Assembly (NCBI GenBank): GCA_947503175.1
Contig: CANNCO010000002.1
Location: 1-64,000, forward strand
From: an uncultured Paracoccaceae bacterium
GTDB lineage: Bacteria > Pseudomonadota > Alphaproteobacteria > Rhodobacterales > Rhodobacteraceae
Direction of reading: 5' to 3'
DNA length: 64,000 nucleotides
The translations under genes were made by a program, and so were the position numbers. The notes under the pieces were generated by a model, which worked only from the letters and a program-made list of their open reading frames with translations, ran no database searches and was not told the DNA's origin. Shown piece after piece: positions 1 to 8,782 of the stretch (position 1 is the first letter of the stretch; the number at the start of each line of letters is the position of its first letter).

Positions 1-44
1 CTAAGTCCACCCGAGAGGCCGCACACACCCAACGGCCCAAAAAC

Positions 45-75
45 AAAGACCCCCGAAAAAACCGGGGGTCTTTTT
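45..75. terminator. Bidirectional intrinsic terminator
   Basis: A perfect stem (AAAGACCCCC with GGGGGTCTTT) surrounds an A-rich loop and is followed by a T run on the plus strand and by an A run before it, which gives a T run on the minus strand. It lies just past the stop of the ParA gene (minus strand) and probably ends that operon as well as whatever enters from the left. Confidence 0.85.
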
Positions 76-97
76 GATTCCAGTCCGGACGTTTTCG

Positions 98-727
98 TCA
101 GCTAGCGGCCAGTTGCGCGTTGACCTCTGCCATCAGCGCGCCGACCTCGTCGGTCCATGCGCCCCGTCCCCGTTCCAGCACGCCGCGCCCCTGACCCAAC
201 GTCTCGGCATAAGCCACACGGTTGCCCAACACCGTTTTTGCCTGAACCGCATCAAGCTCGTTCAGGGCCGCCGTCACCTCCGCCAGTACCCGCGTGCCCG
301 ACTTGGCCCGGTTCAGCACGACCATCGCCACGCGCCGTTCCCGCCGGGCAAGGTCCAGAACGCTTTCCGTGGCCCAGACATCCACCTGACTGGCCGCGAC
401 AGGAACAAGGACCAGATCGCTTTCGCGCAAGGCGGGCCGCAGGTCCGCATCGACCTTGGGCGGGGTATCCACGATCACATAGTCAAACGATTTCCGCAGC
501 TTGTCACACTCATAGGACACACCCCAAGCCGAAGCTGTCGACAGTTCGAGATCCTCTTTACCAGCCCCGCGGCGCGCCATGAACCATCGGCCCAGCGACC
601 CCTGTGGATCGGTATCGAGCAGCGCCACGGTCTTGCCCGCCCTCGCAAATCCAACCGCCAGATTGATCGCAATCGTCGTCTTTCCAGACCCACCCTTCTG
701 CTGTGCAACGGTGATGACCTGGCCCAT
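98..727 (-). CDS. ParA/MinD-family ATPase (orphan)
   Basis: A 209-residue P-loop ATPase of the ParA/Soj superfamily. The deviant Walker A motif KGGSGKTT lies at residues 11-18, the A' motif DTDPQG at 38-43 and the Walker B-like VIVDTPP further on. No ParB or parS-like partner is adjacent, so plasmid-type partition is not implied; such short ParAs often position other cargo. An ATG 33 codons upstream is possible, but the ATG at 727 is preceded by GGAGGG and starts right at the conserved MGQVITVAQQKGG N-terminus. It is last in the RidA-racemase-SRAP-ParA gene string, 83 bases after the SRAP stop. Confidence 0.88.
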   Translation of the reverse strand: MGQVITVAQQKGGSGKTTIAINLAVGFARAGKTVALLDTDPQGSLGRWFMARRGAGKEDLELSTASAWGVSYECDKLRKSFDYVIVDTPPKVDADLRPALRESDLVLVPVAASQVDVWATESVLDLARRERRVAMVVLNRAKSGTRVLAEVTAALNELDAVQAKTVLGNRVAYAETLGQGRGVLERGRGAWTDEVGALMAEVNAQLAAS

Positions 728-810
728 GGCGGCGCCCTCCGGCAAAAGTAGATTCGTCAGAAAATGCTGCATCGCAGCAAAGCACGGATCAAATGGCATT
801 GCAATGCGCG

Positions 811-1431
811 CTAGGGCGCGGTCCAATCCACATCCGTGGCCTCTGACACCTCCAGAAGCCCGTCTTCGGCGGTCCGCATCAGGATCGAAGCCGCAGCTTC
901 GTCATCGCCCAGCCAGACGGAAACATCCTCCGGCGCCAGCAGAACCCCCATCCGGTCGTGGATATCCACCACGTCACCCGATGGCGGACAGGTCACCGTC
1001 GCAACCTGCCAGACCTCTGCGCCCCCCGGCCCTTGCCACAGATCGCAGATCGCAGCGAACCACAGCACCGACCGGTCGCGTGCCTGAATGGCCCATGCGG
1101 TCTTGCGCCGTTTCTCGCCGGTCCACTCGTACCAGCCATCGACCGGCACCACGCAGCGCCCGACACCGGCGAATGCGGACTTCTCGAACACCGTTTCGGA
1201 GCGGGCATTGACGATCGTTTCCATAACCGGGCGCCCACGCGCATTAACCCGGCCCACCGGCACCATCCCCCAGCGCATGACCTTCAGTTTCGGACCGGCG
1301 ATCAAGGTGATAACCTGTTGTCCCGGCTGGATGTTCCGGCGCGGCGGCTGATCCGGGACGTCCCCCTCCTCGGCACCAATGGCCGTCGAAATCTCTGTCA
1401 AAGGCCGTGTCAGAAAAAACCGCCCCGGCAT
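811..1431 (-). CDS. SRAP (YedK/HMCES-like) protein lacking catalytic Cys2
   Basis: Matches the SOS-response-associated peptidase family over its full length: NARSET (Asn75), DGWYEW (Glu102) and IHDRM (His158) are in place. In this family Met1 is removed and Cys2 forms a thiazolidine crosslink with abasic sites in single-stranded DNA. Here the protein reads MPGRFF, so residue 2 is Pro. The only other start is a GTG one codon earlier, giving Met at position 2; an in-frame TAG (the stop of the upstream racemase) directly precedes it, so no longer form with a Cys is possible. It may bind DNA without crosslinking, or be a diverged paralogue. The rest of the fold is intact. Confidence 0.85.
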   Translation of the reverse strand: MPGRFFLTRPLTEISTAIGAEEGDVPDQPPRRNIQPGQQVITLIAGPKLKVMRWGMVPVGRVNARGRPVMETIVNARSETVFEKSAFAGVGRCVVPVDGWYEWTGEKRRKTAWAIQARDRSVLWFAAICDLWQGPGGAEVWQVATVTCPPSGDVVDIHDRMGVLLAPEDVSVWLGDDEAAASILMRTAEDGLLEVSEATDVDWTAP

Positions 1432-1434
1432 CAC

Positions 1435-2109
1435 CTAACCCCTTGCGAAAGCGACGATGTCACCGGCCAGCACATCAAGTGCATCAAGCCATGATCCGGG
1501 TTCCAGCCCACCGGTGACCAGCGACAATTCGGTACAGGCGATAACCAGCCGATCCACGGCCCCAACCGCATCGGCCAGCGCGCGCAGTTCCGCTGCCGCC
1601 GCCAGAGTTGCATCCCCAGCTTTGATCGCGCGGATCAGGTCCAGCATCCGTTCGGGATCGGCGGTCCGCGCCGAGATCCCGCGGTCTCCGAATGCAGCAT
1701 CGAAAACGCCAACCGTCTGTGTCGCTGGCGAGGCCAGAAGGCCTACAACCGCCCCTTCCGGCAACGCCTGCGCCGTGGCAGCCACCATATCCAGAAACGG
1801 CAGGTCCGTCGCCGTGCGAATATCATCGGCATAGGCATGGGCGGTATTGCAGGGCATCGCCAGCGCCAGCGCCCCCGCCGCTTCCAGCCCCCGCGCCATC
1901 CCCGCCAGCACCGGTGCAGGGTTTTCACCAGTGCCGTCGATCAGCGCGGCAATCCGGCTCGGCACTTGCGGGTTCTGATGCACGATCAGCGGCACATGAT
2001 CGGCGTCATCCCTTGCATCCACCCGCTTCAGAACCTTCTGCATCAGAAGGATCGTGGCCTCTGGCCCCATTCCGCCCAGAATGCCCACGGGTCTCACGCC
2101 GGTACTCAC
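1435..2109 (-). CDS. Aspartate/glutamate racemase family protein
   Basis: A 224-residue cofactor-independent racemase of the YgeA/aspartate racemase group. The two catalytic cysteines are visible in MPCNTAH (Cys87) and ACTELS (Cys192), and the N-terminal GILGGMGPEAT loop is typical. I chose the GTG at 2109, which overlaps the stop of the RidA gene (GTGA), over a longer reading frame from 2226 whose N-terminus has no family similarity. The stop abuts the SRAP start. The substrate may be an amino acid or a related acid; the sequence does not decide. Confidence 0.85.
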   Translation of the reverse strand: MSTGVRPVGILGGMGPEATILLMQKVLKRVDARDDADHVPLIVHQNPQVPSRIAALIDGTGENPAPVLAGMARGLEAAGALALAMPCNTAHAYADDIRTATDLPFLDMVAATAQALPEGAVVGLLASPATQTVGVFDAAFGDRGISARTADPERMLDLIRAIKAGDATLAAAAELRALADAVGAVDRLVIACTELSLVTGGLEPGSWLDALDVLAGDIVAFARG

Positions 2110-2513
2110 ACCCGATCCACCGGAACCGCCGCCACAATCTCGACCTCGACCTTGAACTCTGGCCGCGTGAAGCCCGAGACGATCACAAGGGTCGATGCGG
2201 GCAGCCGTGTCACACCCGCCAGCCACCGGTCGCGGGCCGCCATATACCCCGCCATATGCGCCCGGTCGGTAACATAGGCATTGATCCGCACCGTATCCGA
2301 AGCGGTTCCGCCACCTGCCCGCAAGATCGAATCGAGATTGGAGAAGCAGATTTCCGCCTGCGCCTTTGCCTGCTCCGGTACGGTCCCGTCGGCGGCCAAC
2401 CCAAGCTGCCCGGAGGCAAAGATCAGCCTGTGCCCCTCCGGCACCTCCACCCCGTGAGCATAGCGCGCAAAGGGTGGCGCGATCTCATCGGGTGCAAGTT
2501 CTTTGATCATCAT
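2106..2513 (-). CDS. RidA/YjgF family protein
   Basis: A 135-residue member of the Rid superfamily, with the chorismate-mutase-like trimer fold and the usual SGQLG segment. Classical RidA deaminates reactive 2-iminoacids using a conserved Arg near the C-terminus in a PAR-T context; here the matching stretch reads PASTLVIVSGF, so that Arg seems to be Ser. That points to one of the Rid subfamilies without imine deaminase activity or with another substrate. AAAGGAGG lies directly before the tandem ATGs at 2513 and 2510; the second has better spacing. First gene of the minus-strand string, divergent from the ABC operon. Confidence 0.83.
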   Translation of the reverse strand: MMIKELAPDEIAPPFARYAHGVEVPEGHRLIFASGQLGLAADGTVPEQAKAQAEICFSNLDSILRAGGGTASDTVRINAYVTDRAHMAGYMAARDRWLAGVTRLPASTLVIVSGFTRPEFKVEVEIVAAVPVDRV

Positions 2514-2739
2514 GCCTCCTTTTGCGCCGCGCGAGGGCCCCGAAACCAGATGGCGCAGGCCATTCGTCCTTCAAAACATCATCGATCCGGCAGATGCACA
2601 AGCAATAGGCATTCCCCGCCGCTCCGGCTAAAATTCAAGCGACGGCCAAAGAATCGGGCGCGGGGCATCGGGGGGTACCTTTCCTTCCTGCGGATCGGGG
2701 CACAGGTCGAAAACAATAAAAGACTTACCGGAGGTATCC

Positions 2740-3735
2740 ATGTCTGCATCTCGCTCCCTCACGACCGCTGCCGCGCTTGCCCTCGTCGCATCCGCGGCCA
2801 GCGCCGAAAACGTCCCCGTCACCTTTGGCACCAACTGGGTTGCCCAGGCCGAACATGGCGGGTTTTATCAGTCGGTGGCCGACGGCACCTATGCCGAATG
2901 CGGTCTCGACGTCACGATCCTGCCCGGCGGCCCGCAGGTCAACAACCGCGCGCTGATGCTGGCGGGCCGGATGGACTTCCACATGGGTGGCGATCTGCTT
3001 CAGGCCTTCAGCGCCGCGCAGGAAGGCATCCCCGTCGTCAACCTCGCCGCCGTGTTTCAGAAGCACCCGCAAGTGATCGTCGCCCATCCGGGCGAGGCCG
3101 AAAGCTGGGAGGAACTCAAGGATCTGACCCTTCTGATCGGCGATAACGGGTTTCAGTCCTACTATCAGTGGATGATCGCCGCCCACGGCTTCACCGCCGA
3201 ACAGCGCGAGCCCTACACCTTTAACCCCGCGCCATTTCTGGCCGACAAGCGTAAGGGCATGCAGGGCTATCTGTCCTCCGAACCCTACCTGATCTCAAAG
3301 GAAGCCGGGTTCGAACCCAACGTGTTCCTGATCGCAGATGCCGGGTATTCATCCTACGCCACCACGATTGAAACCATGGCAGACACGATTGCAGAGCGCC
3401 GCGAAGTGGTGGAATGCTTCATCGATGGCTCGATCAAGGGCTGGTATAATTACCTTTACAACGACAACGCTGCGGCAAATGAGCTTATCAAGGCCGCGAA
3501 CCCCGAGATGACGCAGGACAAGATCGACTTCGCCATCTCGAAGATGAAGGAATGGGGCATTGTCGACTCGGGCGATGCGGAAACCATGGGCATCGGCGTG
3601 ATCACCGACGAAAAGGTCGAAGACTTCTACAATAAGATGGTCGAAGCGGGCGTTGTGGATGCCGGCATCGACTGGAAGGCGACCTATACCACTGATTTCG
3701 TGGGCAAAGGCGTGGGCCTCGACCTGAAGCCCTAA
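2740..3735 (+). CDS. ABC transporter substrate-binding protein, NMT1/THI5-like (ThiY/SsuA type)
   Basis: Periplasmic solute receptor of 331 residues. A Sec signal peptide (about 1-22, ending ASAASA before ENVPVTF) is followed by an NMT1/THI5-like domain with a typical GTNWVAQAEHGGFYQS start. Relatives bind pyrimidine precursors, sulfonates or other small planar compounds. GGAGG stands 6 bases before the ATG. It opens an operon with its ATPase (3801) and permease (4583) and with the catabolic genes to 11114, which suggests the ligand is the substrate of those enzymes. Confidence 0.9.
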   Translation: MSASRSLTTAAALALVASAASAENVPVTFGTNWVAQAEHGGFYQSVADGTYAECGLDVTILPGGPQVNNRALMLAGRMDFHMGGDLLQAFSAAQEGIPVVNLAAVFQKHPQVIVAHPGEAESWEELKDLTLLIGDNGFQSYYQWMIAAHGFTAEQREPYTFNPAPFLADKRKGMQGYLSSEPYLISKEAGFEPNVFLIADAGYSSYATTIETMADTIAERREVVECFIDGSIKGWYNYLYNDNAAANELIKAANPEMTQDKIDFAISKMKEWGIVDSGDAETMGIGVITDEKVEDFYNKMVEAGVVDAGIDWKATYTTDFVGKGVGLDLKP

Positions 3736-3759
3736 GCACGACGCCTTAAGCAAGCTGGC

Positions 3760-3783
3760 GGCGGGGCCACCCACGGCCCCGCC
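3760..3783 (+). promoter_or_regulatory. Intercistronic hairpin after the solute-receptor gene
   Basis: A perfect 9-bp GC stem (GGCGGGGCC with GGCCCCGCC, 6-base loop) sits between the solute receptor and the ATPase gene with no T run after it. Hairpins here usually protect the receptor mRNA so that the receptor is made in excess over the membrane parts. That role is inferred from position. Confidence 0.6.
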
Positions 3784-3800
3784 ACATCACGGAGATCGCC

Positions 3801-4586
3801 ATGCCCCCCCAAGACCTTCCACTGGGCCAGCGCCCCCGGCTTCTGGACGTGTCCCACGTGGAAAAGACCTTCAACGGCGATGTGGTCGCGTTGAAGGATC
3901 TGTCGCTTGAGGTAAACGAGGGCGATTTCATCTCGCTTCTGGGACCGTCGGGATGTGGAAAGTCGACGGCGCTTCGTCTGATTTCCGGCCTCATGCATCC
4001 CACCTCGGGCCGCATCAACTGGTCGGGCGGTCAGGGGGCCGACGATCTGGGCATCGTGTTCCAGGAACCCACGCTGATGCCGTGGGCCACGGTGGCGGAA
4101 AACGTCTGGCTGCCTTTCCGTCTTCGCGGGCAAAGCTATGTCAGCGTCCGCGACGAAATCCTCGAAGCGCTGAAACTGGTGGGTCTCGACAAGTTCCAGA
4201 ATGCCTATCCCCGCGAACTTTCGGGCGGTATGAAAATGCGCGTTGCCATTGCGCGGGCCATGGTCACGCACCCGCGCCTGATCCTCATGGATGAGCCCTT
4301 TGCAGCGCTTGACGAGATCACCCGTTTCAAGCTGAACAATGACCTGCTAGAGTTGAAGGCCAAGATCGGTTGTACCGTGATCTTCGTCACCCACTCTGTC
4401 TTTGAAAGCGTGTTTCTATCCGACCGGATCATCGTCATGGCCGCCCGTCCGGGCCGGGTGATCCGTGAATTGCATGTGGACGCACCCTATCCTCGGCACG
4501 AGGATTTCCGCACTTCGGCCGAATACGCGGCCTTCACCCGGCAGGCATCCGAGGCCCTGCACGACGCGATGGGAGAAGCCGCATGA
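3801..4586 (+). CDS. ABC transporter ATP-binding protein (SsuB/TauB/ThiZ type)
   Basis: Cytoplasmic ATPase of 261 residues with Walker A GPSGCGKST (48-56), Q-loop VFQEP (86-90), signature LSGGMKMR (about 140-147), Walker B LILMDEP (160-166) and H-loop VTHS. All catalytic motifs are intact. A GGAGA Shine-Dalgarno precedes the ATG. Its stop overlaps the permease start (ATGA), so the two are translationally coupled. It energises import of the compound bound by the receptor encoded upstream. Confidence 0.92.
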   Translation: MPPQDLPLGQRPRLLDVSHVEKTFNGDVVALKDLSLEVNEGDFISLLGPSGCGKSTALRLISGLMHPTSGRINWSGGQGADDLGIVFQEPTLMPWATVAENVWLPFRLRGQSYVSVRDEILEALKLVGLDKFQNAYPRELSGGMKMRVAIARAMVTHPRLILMDEPFAALDEITRFKLNNDLLELKAKIGCTVIFVTHSVFESVFLSDRIIVMAARPGRVIRELHVDAPYPRHEDFRTSAEYAAFTRQASEALHDAMGEAA

Positions 4587-5446
4587 GCATCGCCGAAGAG
4601 GCGCCCGTGACCATCGCCGGCGTCGACGTTGAGGAACAGGCCCGCGCCCGCCGTGACCGCATCCACCGGATCGCGAAATGGACGCTGCCATCGCTTGTCA
4701 TGGTCCTGTCGATCCTCGCATGGCATCTCTATGTGACCATTGGAGAAATCCCCCATTACATCCTTCCCGGCCCGGTCCGCGTGGCCCAAAGCCTGGTCGA
4801 AGACTGGGCGCTCCTCTGGCCCGCGATGATGATCACGTCGCGACTCACGATCCTCGCCCTTCTGATGGCAATCGTCGGCGGCGTGGTCCTTGCCGTGGCA
4901 TTCACCCAGTCGAAATGGGCCGAGATGTCGTTCTTCCCATACGCCGTGATCCTTCAGGTCACCCCGGTTATCGCCATCGCGCCGCTTCTTCAGATCTATG
5001 TCGAAAGCGCCTTTGTCGCCGCGCTTCTCTGCGCATGGATCGTGGCCTTCTTCCCGATCCTGTCCAATACAACCATCGGCCTTAAATCCGCCGACCATAA
5101 CCTTCAGGACCTGTTCACGATCTACGGCGCCACGCGTTGGCAACGGCTGCGTTATCTGGCGGCACCGTCGGCCCTCCCGTTCTTCCTCGGCGGCCTGAAA
5201 ATAGCAGGCGGCCTTGCCCTGATCGGCGCGGTCGTGGCTGAGTTCGTGATCGGTCGTGCGGGCACCGGCCTTGGTCTTGCTTCGACGCTTCTCGAAGCCT
5301 CCTACCGGTTCAACTTCGGACGCCTTTACGCCGCGCTGATCCTGATCTCGCTCATGGGGGTCGTGATCTTTGCGATCATGTCCCTGATCTCGCATCTGGC
5401 ACTCCGGTCCTGGCACGAAAGCGCCCTGAAGCGTGAGGGCCAATGA
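4583..5446 (+). CDS. ABC transporter permease (SsuC/TauC type)
   Basis: Inner-membrane permease of 287 residues of the BPD_transp_1 family. A cytosolic N-terminus of about 40 residues is followed by about six hydrophobic segments; the EAA-type cytoplasmic loop is visible around IYGATRWQRLRYLAAPSALP (the G-9x-P pattern that contacts the ATPase). It overlaps by ATGA both the ATPase gene before it and the hydrolase gene after it. Part of the NMT1-type importer. Confidence 0.92.
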   Translation: MSIAEEAPVTIAGVDVEEQARARRDRIHRIAKWTLPSLVMVLSILAWHLYVTIGEIPHYILPGPVRVAQSLVEDWALLWPAMMITSRLTILALLMAIVGGVVLAVAFTQSKWAEMSFFPYAVILQVTPVIAIAPLLQIYVESAFVAALLCAWIVAFFPILSNTTIGLKSADHNLQDLFTIYGATRWQRLRYLAAPSALPFFLGGLKIAGGLALIGAVVAEFVIGRAGTGLGLASTLLEASYRFNFGRLYAALILISLMGVVIFAIMSLISHLALRSWHESALKREGQ

Positions 5447-6705
5447 CGCTTCCAACCCTACCCGAAGGCCCTGTCACACTTACAGATGCCACCATCCCCG
5501 CCTGCCTTCTGGGGCAATCGGGCGATCTGGTCCGAACCGACCTGTCGATTGCCGACGGTCAGATCACAGCCGAGCGCCAAACCGAGATACCCATGGGCGG
5601 CGCGATGGTGTTTCCGGCTTTCATCGACATGCATACCCATCTGGACAAGGGCCATATCTGGGGCCGCGCGCCTAATCCCGATGGCACCTTCATGGGCGCG
5701 TTGACCAATGTGGCCGACGACCGCGCCGCCAACTGGAACGCCGATGACGTGCACACCCGCATGGAGTTCTCGCTCCGCTGTGCCTATGCCCACGGCACCC
5801 GCGCGATCCGCACCCATCTGGATTCGATCCCACCGCAGGACATGATCTCGTGGCCGGTCTTCGCGGAACTCCGCGAGGCATGGAAAGGCCGGATCGAGTT
5901 ACAGGCCGCAAGCCTTGTCGGCTGCGACAGTTTCGAAAACCTCTCGACCTACCGCGCCACGGCGCAGATCGTGGCCGACAGGGGCGGCGTTCTTGGCATG
6001 GTCACCTACCCGGTGTCTGACCTGAAATCCCGCCTGCTGGAATTCTTCGACATGGCGGGTGATCACGGGCTTTCGGCGGATTTCCATGTGGACGAGACCA
6101 TGGATGCCACCTCCGAAACCCTGCGCATGATCGCCGAAACCGTGCTGGAGACGGGATATGACGCCCCGGTCGTCGTGGGCCATTGCTGTTCGCTCTCGAC
6201 CCAAGGCGAGGCCCGCGCGCTCGAAACGCTCGACCTTGTGGCAAAGGCCGGCCTCCACGCCGTCTCGCTGCCCATGTGCAACCTCTACCTTCAGGATCGC
6301 CACGCAAACCGCACCCCGCGCGGTCGCGGCATCACGCTTGTGCACGAGATGAAGGCTCGCGGCATCCCGATCTCATTTGCCTCCGACAACACCCGCGATC
6401 CGTTCTATGCCTATGGCGATATGGACATGATCGAGGTTATGCGGCAGGCCACCCGCATCGGCCATCTGGACCATAACGGCACCGACTGGCCTCATGCCTT
6501 TACCACCACGCCCGCCGCCTCCTGCGGCTTCGATGCACCGTCCCTTGCGCCTGGCGCGCCCGCCGATCTCGTGATCTGCAACGCCCGCGAATGGACCGAA
6601 CTCTTTGCCCGCCCGCAATCCGACCGTATCGTGATCCGGGGCGGCGCGCCCATCGACACCTCGCTGCCCGACTATTCCGAACTCGACCACCTGATGAGGC
6701 CCTGA
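5443..6705 (+). CDS. Amidohydrolase, cytosine deaminase-like
   Basis: A 420-residue metal-dependent hydrolase that follows E. coli cytosine deaminase closely in its active site: HTH (His64, His66), FHVDE (His215, Glu218), GHCCS (His247) and SDNTRDPFYAYG (Asp315) fall within about three residues of the CodA positions. It should deaminate or hydrolyse a cyclic amidine or amide such as a pyrimidine, creatinine-like or related ring. ATGA overlap with the permease places it in the importer operon, implying that the imported compound or an early product is its substrate. Confidence 0.88.
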   Translation: MTLPTLPEGPVTLTDATIPACLLGQSGDLVRTDLSIADGQITAERQTEIPMGGAMVFPAFIDMHTHLDKGHIWGRAPNPDGTFMGALTNVADDRAANWNADDVHTRMEFSLRCAYAHGTRAIRTHLDSIPPQDMISWPVFAELREAWKGRIELQAASLVGCDSFENLSTYRATAQIVADRGGVLGMVTYPVSDLKSRLLEFFDMAGDHGLSADFHVDETMDATSETLRMIAETVLETGYDAPVVVGHCCSLSTQGEARALETLDLVAKAGLHAVSLPMCNLYLQDRHANRTPRGRGITLVHEMKARGIPISFASDNTRDPFYAYGDMDMIEVMRQATRIGHLDHNGTDWPHAFTTTPAASCGFDAPSLAPGAPADLVICNAREWTELFARPQSDRIVIRGGAPIDTSLPDYSELDHLMRP

Positions 6706-8106
6706 ATGACACCCAACGTCGCTGCCGCCAAAGAAGCGCTCTCCCATCTCGATATCGAAACCTCGGATACTGCGATCCGCGCGGGCAGCCGCGATTTCTT
6801 CTGGTACTCGCCGGTGCTGAAGGACCGGCTGGATCACGTGACAGCCGATTTCGTGATCCGCCCAAGGAACGAGGCCGAGGTGATCGAGATCCTGCGTACC
6901 TGTTACACTCATGACTGCCCTGTCACCACACGCGGCGCGGGCACGGGCAACTATGGTCAGGCGATGCCATTGGCGGGCGGATGTGTCATGCACCTCCGCC
7001 ACATGGACAAGGTGAAAGAAATCCACCCGGGCCGCGTGATCACCGAACCCGGCGTCCTTCTGAAAGACCTCGACGCCGCGACCCGCGAACACTCCGCTCA
7101 GGAACTTCGCATGTTCTCGAGTACATGGGCCACGGCCACGATCGGCGGCTTCATCGCGGGCGGGTCGGGCGGCGTCGGCTCCTGCACATGGGGCAGCTTG
7201 CGCGATCTGGGCAATATCATCCGCCTGCGCGTCGTGACGATGGAGGAAGAGCCCCGCATCCTCGAATTCCGAGGTGAGGAACTGGCCCGCGTCTCCCACG
7301 CCTATGGCACGAACGGCATCATCACGGAAATCGAGATGCCGCTGGCCCCCGCCTATGACTGGGTCGAGATGTTCGTGGCTTTCGAGGAGTTCACCCCGGC
7401 GATGGAATTTGCCGAAGACCTCGCCAATCAGGACGGCATCCTGATGAAGCTGGGCACGGTGTTCGAGGCGCCCATCGCCCACGATTACTTCCAGCGTGTG
7501 AAACCCCATGTGGAACCGGGCACCCATATGGTCGGTCTGATGATCGCGCCCCAATCCATGGACGGTTTCCTGACTTTCCTCGGACGCCGACCCGAGGCAT
7601 CGCTGATCTACCGTTCGGACGACAATGACTGGGCGAAAGGCCCCGGTCCGGTGTTCGAATATGGCTGGAACCACACAACGCTGCGCGCGCTGAAGGTCGA
7701 TCCCTCGATCACCTACCTGCAGGTCCGCTACGGCTATCCGCAGCATCGTGATTTGATCGCGAAGATGCGCGAGGCGTTCTCACCCGAGGTTCTGCAACAC
7801 CTGGAAGTGCTACGTGAAAGCGGTAAGGTCATGTTCGCCGGGCTGAGCCTTGTGAAGTTCACCACCGAAGAACGCCTAGACGAGATCATCCGCATCCACG
7901 AGGAGGCGGGCGCGATGATCTTCAACCCGCACCGCTACACGCTGGAAGAAGGCGGACGGCAGACGGTTGATGACCGGCAGTTGAATTTCAAGCAAGAGGC
8001 CGATCCCAAGGGCCTTCTGAACCCCGGCAAAATGATCGCATGGGACGACCCGAACTGGGGCTACGATCGGATGTACGCCTATCCGAAACTTCAGGCTGCG
8101 GAATGA
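6706..8106 (+). CDS. FAD-linked oxidase (FAD_binding_4/PCMH type)
   Basis: A 466-residue flavoprotein of the GlcD/VAO superfamily. The FAD-binding half carries TTRGAGTGNYGQ, GGCVMHL and the GGFIAGGSGGVGS loop; the C-terminus has PHRYTLEEGG and a DPKGLLNPGKM end typical of this family. It oxidises a hydroxyl, amine or ring carbon of an unknown substrate. Its ATG follows the hydrolase stop with no gap. It probably acts on the ring compound handled by its neighbours; no partner Fe-S subunit is present. Confidence 0.85.
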   Translation: MTPNVAAAKEALSHLDIETSDTAIRAGSRDFFWYSPVLKDRLDHVTADFVIRPRNEAEVIEILRTCYTHDCPVTTRGAGTGNYGQAMPLAGGCVMHLRHMDKVKEIHPGRVITEPGVLLKDLDAATREHSAQELRMFSSTWATATIGGFIAGGSGGVGSCTWGSLRDLGNIIRLRVVTMEEEPRILEFRGEELARVSHAYGTNGIITEIEMPLAPAYDWVEMFVAFEEFTPAMEFAEDLANQDGILMKLGTVFEAPIAHDYFQRVKPHVEPGTHMVGLMIAPQSMDGFLTFLGRRPEASLIYRSDDNDWAKGPGPVFEYGWNHTTLRALKVDPSITYLQVRYGYPQHRDLIAKMREAFSPEVLQHLEVLRESGKVMFAGLSLVKFTTEERLDEIIRIHEEAGAMIFNPHRYTLEEGGRQTVDDRQLNFKQEADPKGLLNPGKMIAWDDPNWGYDRMYAYPKLQAAE

Positions 8107-8129
8107 GCTGCCCAGCAGCACATTCCGCA

Positions 8130-8150
8130 GTCCCGGACTTGATCCGGGAC
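8130..8150. repeat. REP-like palindrome
   Basis: A perfect 8-bp inverted repeat (GTCCCGGA-CTTGA-TCCGGGAC) lies in the 94-base gap between the oxidase and reductase genes. A weaker related arm (GGATCGAGTCCGGG) follows at about 8175-8188. The core resembles short dispersed palindromes common in alphaproteobacterial intergenic DNA. It could also reduce read-through within the operon. Confidence 0.55.
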
Positions 8151-8200
8151 CTGCACGCCGGCCGCGAGGCCACGGATCGAGTCCGGGTCACGCCCGCACC

Positions 8201-8782
8201 ATGACCCGCGCGCTTGTCCTCTTTGCCCATCCCTGCCCTGAAAGCTTTTCGGCGGCGCTTCATACGACTGTGGTCGACACCCTGACCGAACGCGGCTGGG
8301 ACGTGGACGATTGCGACCTGAACGCCGAAGGTTTCACTCCAGTCCTGACCGAGGCCGAACGCCGCGGCTACCATGACGAACCGGAAAACATCGGCCCGGT
8401 CTCGGATTACGTCGAACGTGTCCGTACAGCAGATGCCCTGATCATGGTCTTCCCTGTCTGGAACTTCGGCTACCCTGCTATTCTCAAAGGGTTTCTTGAC
8501 CGCGTCTTTCTGCCCGGCGTGTCCTTCCGGCTCGAGGAAGGTAAGGTCAAACCGAACCTCACCCACATCAAACGCCTGGCCGCCGTCACGACTTATGGCG
8601 GCACCCGGACCCGCGCCTTTCTGGTCGGCGATCCGCCCCGAAAATGCGTGACCCGTGCCGTCTGGCACGTTTGCCGCCCGCAAAAGATGCGCTACCTCGC
8701 GCTCTACGATATGAACCGGGCGTCTGACACGAAACGCGGCGGTTTTCTGGCTAGCGTCGGTCGCGAAATGCGGGAATTCTGA
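8201..8782 (+). CDS. NAD(P)H-dependent oxidoreductase, flavodoxin-like fold (KefF/NQO1 type)
   Basis: A 193-residue protein with the flavodoxin_2 fold: an N-terminal LVLFAHPCPESFS FMN-phosphate loop and a central FPVWNFGYPAILKGFLDRVF segment. Such enzymes reduce quinones or other acceptors with NAD(P)H. It is followed with no gap by a paralogue; the two share the HP-P-SF-AA start and the GFLDRV/GWLDRV region. Role in the operon unknown; it may supply reduced flavin or reduce a pathway intermediate. Confidence 0.85.
   Translation: MTRALVLFAHPCPESFSAALHTTVVDTLTERGWDVDDCDLNAEGFTPVLTEAERRGYHDEPENIGPVSDYVERVRTADALIMVFPVWNFGYPAILKGFLDRVFLPGVSFRLEEGKVKPNLTHIKRLAAVTTYGGTRTRAFLVGDPPRKCVTRAVWHVCRPQKMRYLALYDMNRASDTKRGGFLASVGREMREF

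Noticed and set aside
1692-3146. A 484-residue plus-strand frame over the RidA region
   Set aside because: It runs antisense to the racemase and RidA genes and then through the receptor start; its composition is that of a shadow frame.
4487-5455. A 322-residue minus-strand frame over the permease
   Set aside because: Antisense shadow of the ABC permease; highly charged with no family features.
6373-7746. A 457-residue minus-strand frame over the FAD oxidase
   Set aside because: Antisense shadow of the amidohydrolase end and FAD oxidase genes.
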